Source of the DNA: Martelella sp. AD-3
Lineage (GTDB): Bacteria; Pseudomonadota; Alphaproteobacteria; Rhizobiales; Rhizobiaceae
Direction of reading: 5' to 3'
DNA length: 64,000 nucleotides
NCBI RefSeq assembly: GCF_001578105.1
Contig: NZ_CP014276.1
Location: forward strand, 186,001 to 250,000
This document shows, piece after piece, positions 61,246-64,000 of the stretch. Under the pieces are notes generated by a model that worked only from the letters and a program-made list of their open reading frames with translations, was not told the origin of the DNA and did no database searches. Every line of letters starts with the position of its first letter. Within the stretch, counting starts at the first letter, position 1. Both the position numbers and the translations under genes were made by a program.

Positions 61246-61989
61246 ATGACCCAGTTGGCGGCGACTGAAAGTATACCGGCATTGCGGGAATCCTGGCGGG
61301 AATGGTTTGACCCCAAGCAGCCGATCGTGACCCAACTCTATCGCTATCTTCGCAGCGAGATCCTCACGCTGTCGATCGCGCCCAAGGTGAGGCTCAGCGA
61401 AAAGGATCTTTCCGACCGTCTGGGTCTCAGCCGCACACCGGTCCGTGAGGCGCTGATCCGTCTTGCCGAAGAGGGGTTGGTTGATATTCTTCCGCAGCGC
61501 GGCACATTTGTCTCACCGATCCGCGTCAATCAGGTCAAGGAAGCGCAGTTTATCAGGGAGGCGCTCGAGACCTCGATCGCAAAACGGGCGGCGGAAACGG
61601 TCACCGACGAACTCATGACCCGGCTCGACCGGCTGATTGCCCAGCAGGAAGCAGCTATCGGCGTTTCGGATCTCGACGGCTTCTTGAAATACGATGAAGC
61701 TTTCCATGAGACCTTGTGCGAGCATTGCGGTCTGCACCGCACGTGGAAAATGCTGCAACACGTCAAAGGCCAGCTTGACCGCGTCCGATATCTGAGTCTG
61801 CCCAACAACCGGCTTCACGTCGACGACCTGTTCAATCAGCACAAGGCAATTACCGAGGCAATCCGGAAGAGCGACCCACAGTCCGCCAGCGATACGATGA
61901 CGAAGCATCTGCGAGAGGTCTACAGCACCATAGAGCGACTTATCCGCAGCAAGCCGGAGATTTTTGATCTTAGTGAGGACCAGGAGTGA
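61246..61989 (+). CDS. GntR-family regulator with FCD domain (UxuR/ExuR-like role)
   Basis: About 247 residues. Winged helix: QLYRYLRSEILTLSIAPKVRLSEKDLSDRLGLSRTPVREALIRLAEEGLVDILPQRGTFV. C-terminal FCD domain with the metal-site pattern DEAFHETLCEHCG and HKAITEAIRKSDPQSASDTMTKHL. An ATG 11 codons upstream (61213) is possible; 61246 has a GAGAAAG site before it. Divergent from the mannonate dehydratase/ABC operon and followed directly by a cyclase-family gene; presumably senses a hexuronate or aldonate intermediate. Confidence 0.88.
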   Translation: MTQLAATESIPALRESWREWFDPKQPIVTQLYRYLRSEILTLSIAPKVRLSEKDLSDRLGLSRTPVREALIRLAEEGLVDILPQRGTFVSPIRVNQVKEAQFIREALETSIAKRAAETVTDELMTRLDRLIAQQEAAIGVSDLDGFLKYDEAFHETLCEHCGLHRTWKMLQHVKGQLDRVRYLSLPNNRLHVDDLFNQHKAITEAIRKSDPQSASDTMTKHLREVYSTIERLIRSKPEIFDLSEDQE

Positions 61990-61991
61990 TC

Positions 61992-62678
61992 ATGGAGCAT
62001 GCTCTCAGCGCGCTGATAGCTGGCTATACACACGTTGACCTGACCCATACATTGTCGCCCGAAATGCCCGTCTGGCCGGGACATCCGCCAATGTGTCACG
62101 ATCTGTGCGAGAGCTACGAGACCGGCGCCGTCAGTAAGTTTTACGCTGTTTCCCTTGGCGAGCATACGGGCACCCATCTCGATGCCCCTGTACATTTCGT
62201 CGCCGGTGGCGCCTCCATTGATCAGGTTCCGGTTAAGCAACTGGCGCTCAGGCTTGCCTGTCTGCAATTTCCCGAAAGGGCCGCTGGCACCCTGATCACC
62301 GCCGATGACATTGCCTCCTGGGAAGCGCAAAACGGCGCCATTCGTGCAGATGATGCCGTGTTCTTCCATTTCGGTTGGGATCGCTATTTCGTTGCCGACC
62401 ACGCATTGTTTCTGGCCGGTTGGCCTGGGCTTTCGGAAGATGCCGCGCTTTATCTGGTCGACCGAGATGTTAAAATGGTCGGCTGTGACTGTCTTTCCAT
62501 AGACTGTTCCCGAACCGATTATTTCCCCGCTCATCGTGCCCTTCTCGCAAACGGCATTCTGATCGGCGAGAATTTCAATAATCTCGGCCTACTCCCGGCC
62601 TTTTCGACCCTCATCGGCCTGCCGCTTCCCATCGTCAACGGCAGCGGCGCCCCGATACGCGCGGTTGCGCTTGTCTGA
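61992..62678 (+). CDS. Cyclase-family metal hydrolase (KynB-like)
   Basis: A 228-residue cyclase/kynurenine-formamidase-type protein with the zinc signature HTGTHLDAPVHF (about residues 57-68) and the N-terminal DLTHTLSPEMPVWPGHP. The ATG at 61992 follows CAGGAG by a few bases; a GTG at 61986 overlapping the gntR stop is also possible. Co-transcribed with the GntR gene. In this setting it may open a sugar lactone or a related ring, but the substrate is not known. Confidence 0.83.
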   Translation: MEHALSALIAGYTHVDLTHTLSPEMPVWPGHPPMCHDLCESYETGAVSKFYAVSLGEHTGTHLDAPVHFVAGGASIDQVPVKQLALRLACLQFPERAAGTLITADDIASWEAQNGAIRADDAVFFHFGWDRYFVADHALFLAGWPGLSEDAALYLVDRDVKMVGCDCLSIDCSRTDYFPAHRALLANGILIGENFNNLGLLPAFSTLIGLPLPIVNGSGAPIRAVALV

Positions 62679-63147
62679 AATGCGATCACGCCAACGTCTC
62701 CCCGGAGCCAAATGACCGTATACGGCGCCCCCTTTCGCGCAATACGGAACGTCGGATGCAAGCCACTGACCTGCCACTGAATTTTCATCCGGCTGCGACT
62801 AGAGTCTGGGCGGTTTTTGATACGCCAAATTGCGCGATCTCGGCACCCACAAAAGCCGAAACTATATCCCGACCACCAGTCCGAATGGGTCCTGCAGAAA
62901 GCCACCTAAACGAGACTGAAAGCTGTATTGGAACTGCTGCCAAATGATGTTGCGCGCCGCGCCAATCGATTTTGCGCGCTACACATTCGTCCGTCCCTTA
63001 ATAGGCCGGACTCTAATCCATTCTGGAGGAAATTCTCAGTGGCACGTCAGGCTCCAAGGCATCACCGTCGGTGGCTGCACAAAAGCCGTCTTTTGTCGCA
63101 AAGTCGGTGTTTCGATGTCGGACGACAATAACTTCAAAATTCAGGGA
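62679..63147. other. Intergenic stretch, no intact gene
   Basis: About 470 bases between the cyclase gene and the tRNA. Open frames on both strands are short and lack start signals or recognisable domains. It may contain decayed mobile-element sequence, given the location beside a tRNA, but no transposase motif or terminal repeat could be identified by eye. Confidence 0.35.
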
Positions 63148-63223
63148 TGGTGGGCCTGGAGGGACTCGAACCCCCAACCAAGCGGTTATGAGCCGCCGGC
63201 TCTAACCATTGAGCTACAGGCCC
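63148..63223 (-). tRNA. tRNA with CAU anticodon, probably tRNA-Ile2
   Basis: A 76-base cloverleaf on the minus strand: acceptor GGGCCTG pairs with CAGGCCC, then A and an encoded CCA (63148-63150). The D-arm is TAGCTCAATGGTTAGAGC, the T-arm GGGGGTTCGAGTCCCTC. Anticodon loop CTCATAA gives CAU. The GGCGGCTCATAACCGCTTGG context resembles the AUA-reading tRNA-Ile2 modified to lysidine by TilS, rather than elongator tRNA-Met; the latter remains possible. Confidence 0.9.
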
Positions 63224-63704
63224 GTCCGGACGTCAGACGGTTTGTCCGGCGCCGCGCCGGCAATGGCTCCCGGCGCGGTTCTTCCGACTACCCCAAATTC
63301 GAAACCACGGCAAGCCTCGCCGCGGTCGTGCCTGCGATCCCGCCGAGGCTTGCCGACGAGGCGCTCCGCCAACAGGAAGGCCGCGCGTTTCCGCGCCGGG
63401 GAGAAGGCTGCGGCGCGCGCGTCGCCCGCTTGCCGCCGCCCGGTCGTCAAGGCCACATGCCGGCGGCAAACATCGGCCTTCGAAAAAGGACATTTCCATC
63501 GACCCAAGGGGCGGCGGCGGCGCGATGCGGTGGTCATCGACCGCCTTCGAAACAGGTTGTCCGTTGCCGCAGGCAATCCTTGCTGCTACGCAAGGCGGAC
63601 CGAGGCAGTCGGCTATCCGGCGCGTGGGCGCCCGTTTTGCCGCATTGGCTTCACAATTGCCGGACAAGACTTCGCTCACGGCTTTTTTCAAGGAGGGATT
63701 TCCC
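63224..63704. other. Intergenic stretch upstream of the tRNA and the SIMPL gene
   Basis: About 480 bases. A 120-codon minus-strand frame here is Arg/Ala-rich, overlaps the tRNA and has no recognisable domain, so it is taken as chance. The region should contain the leftward tRNA promoter and the rightward promoter for 63705; no clear boxes were seen. Confidence 0.4.
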
Positions 63705-64000
63705 ATGGCCAATCTTCCGGTTCGCATCGCAGCCGCCGGGCTTGTTCTCGCGCTTCCGTTCGCAGGCGGCGCTGCGCTTGCCCAATCCCCGGAAAATCCG
63801 GCGACGATCTCGATCTCGGCCGAGGGCGACGCGACGCTGGTGCCGGATATGGCGACTGTCTCGCTTTCCGTCATCAGCCAGGCGGACGACACGTCAACCG
63901 CCATGGCCGACAATGCGAGCGCCATGCAGAAGGTGATCGCAGCCCTGAAGGAGGACGGTATCGCGGAAAGGGATATCCAGACCGCAAACTTCTCCGTCAG
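63705..64000 (+). CDS. SIMPL-domain (DUF541) periplasmic protein, 5' part
   Basis: The first 98 residues of a secreted protein that runs off the window. Signal peptide MANLPVRIAAAGLVLALPFAGGAALAQ, then ATISISAEGDATLVPDMATVSLSVISQADDTSTAMADNASAMQKVIAALKEDGIAERDIQTANFSV, the opening of the SIMPL family that includes the Brucella BP26/Omp28 antigen. The ATG follows AAGGAGGGA. Family members form periplasmic channel-like assemblies of uncertain role, linked to oxidative stress tolerance. Confidence 0.9.
   Translation, partial: MANLPVRIAAAGLVLALPFAGGAALAQSPENPATISISAEGDATLVPDMATVSLSVISQADDTSTAMADNASAMQKVIAALKEDGIAERDIQTANFSV

Noticed and set aside
62531..62905. Possible transposase remnant on the minus strand before the tRNA
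   Set aside because: The translated sequence gave only a vague feeling of a decayed element; no DDE motif, inverted ends or target duplication could be seen.
63214..63576. A 120-codon minus-strand frame upstream of the tRNA
   Set aside because: Overlaps the tRNA, is Arg/Ala-rich and has no recognisable domain or ribosome site.

Overview
The window is GC-rich chromosomal DNA with dense, short-spaced operons. It most likely comes from an alphaproteobacterium of the order Hyphomicrobiales (Rhizobiales). The support is two copies of a rhizobial-type intergenic repeat (10199-10304 and 52218-52320), a third repeat-like element at 52463-52531, and the very high density of uptake and catabolic operons, each paired with its own regulator (GntR, DeoR, TetR, IclR, GntR). 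Genus is not determined; Martelella-like or Aurantimonas-like relatives would fit but this is a guess.

Layout. (1) 1-5208: the 3' end of a dabA-type inorganic-carbon transporter gene, then a three-gene membrane-bound FAD sugar/gluconate dehydrogenase (small Tat subunit, GMC flavoprotein with an Fe-S type Cys cluster, tri-heme cytochrome c), closed by a terminator. (2) 5307-12361: a sugar-acid type ABC importer with a zinc alcohol dehydrogenase, a GntR regulator, an aldo/keto reductase and a tagaturonate-reductase-like enzyme. A 19-bp operator candidate occurs three times and links both operons to the regulator. (3) 12569-23019: a TRAP transporter plus DeoR regulator, divergent from an SDR / FAD oxidoreductase / HyuA-HyuB / Rid operon. 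(4) 23450-35181: a TetR-controlled CoA-thioester pathway (acyl-CoA ligase, crotonase, Liv-type ABC importer, two thioesterases, thiolase, hydroxyacyl-CoA dehydrogenase, MaoC hydratase). A near-identical 20-bp operator lies at both divergent promoters. (5) 35386-52221: a long leftward operon facing an IclR regulator. It combines a lactonase, an iron alcohol dehydrogenase and a succinate-semialdehyde dehydrogenase (the gamma-butyrolactone / 4-hydroxybutyrate logic of attKLM/blcABC) with an ABC importer, an alpha/beta hydrolase, a sodium:solute symporter, a YqiK-type flotillin and a seven-helix microbial-rhodopsin homologue. (6) 52222-54250: a gene-poor, AT-richer patch with repeats and orphan small ORFs, one carrying a heptanucleotide tandem repeat. 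(7) 54251-62678: mannonate dehydratase, idonate-type dehydrogenase, a ribose-type ABC importer, a GntR/FCD regulator and a cyclase-family hydrolase. (8) 63148-64000: a CAU-anticodon tRNA and the start of a SIMPL-domain gene.

The most unusual part is region 5. The rhodopsin-fold protein (42240-42941) has Arg in place of the retinal-binding Lys and has lost the usual proton acceptor and donor residues. It sits between an ABC importer and a flotillin. In the same operon the C-terminal tail of the ABC ATPase and the N-terminal extension of the lactonase share a short motif (IIEFD...GQ.R), each joined to its enzyme by a low-complexity linker, which suggests both are tethered to a common partner. 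Together these look like a membrane-organised uptake-and-hydrolysis system for a lactone, ester or 4-hydroxybutyrate-yielding substrate; that integrated function is inference.
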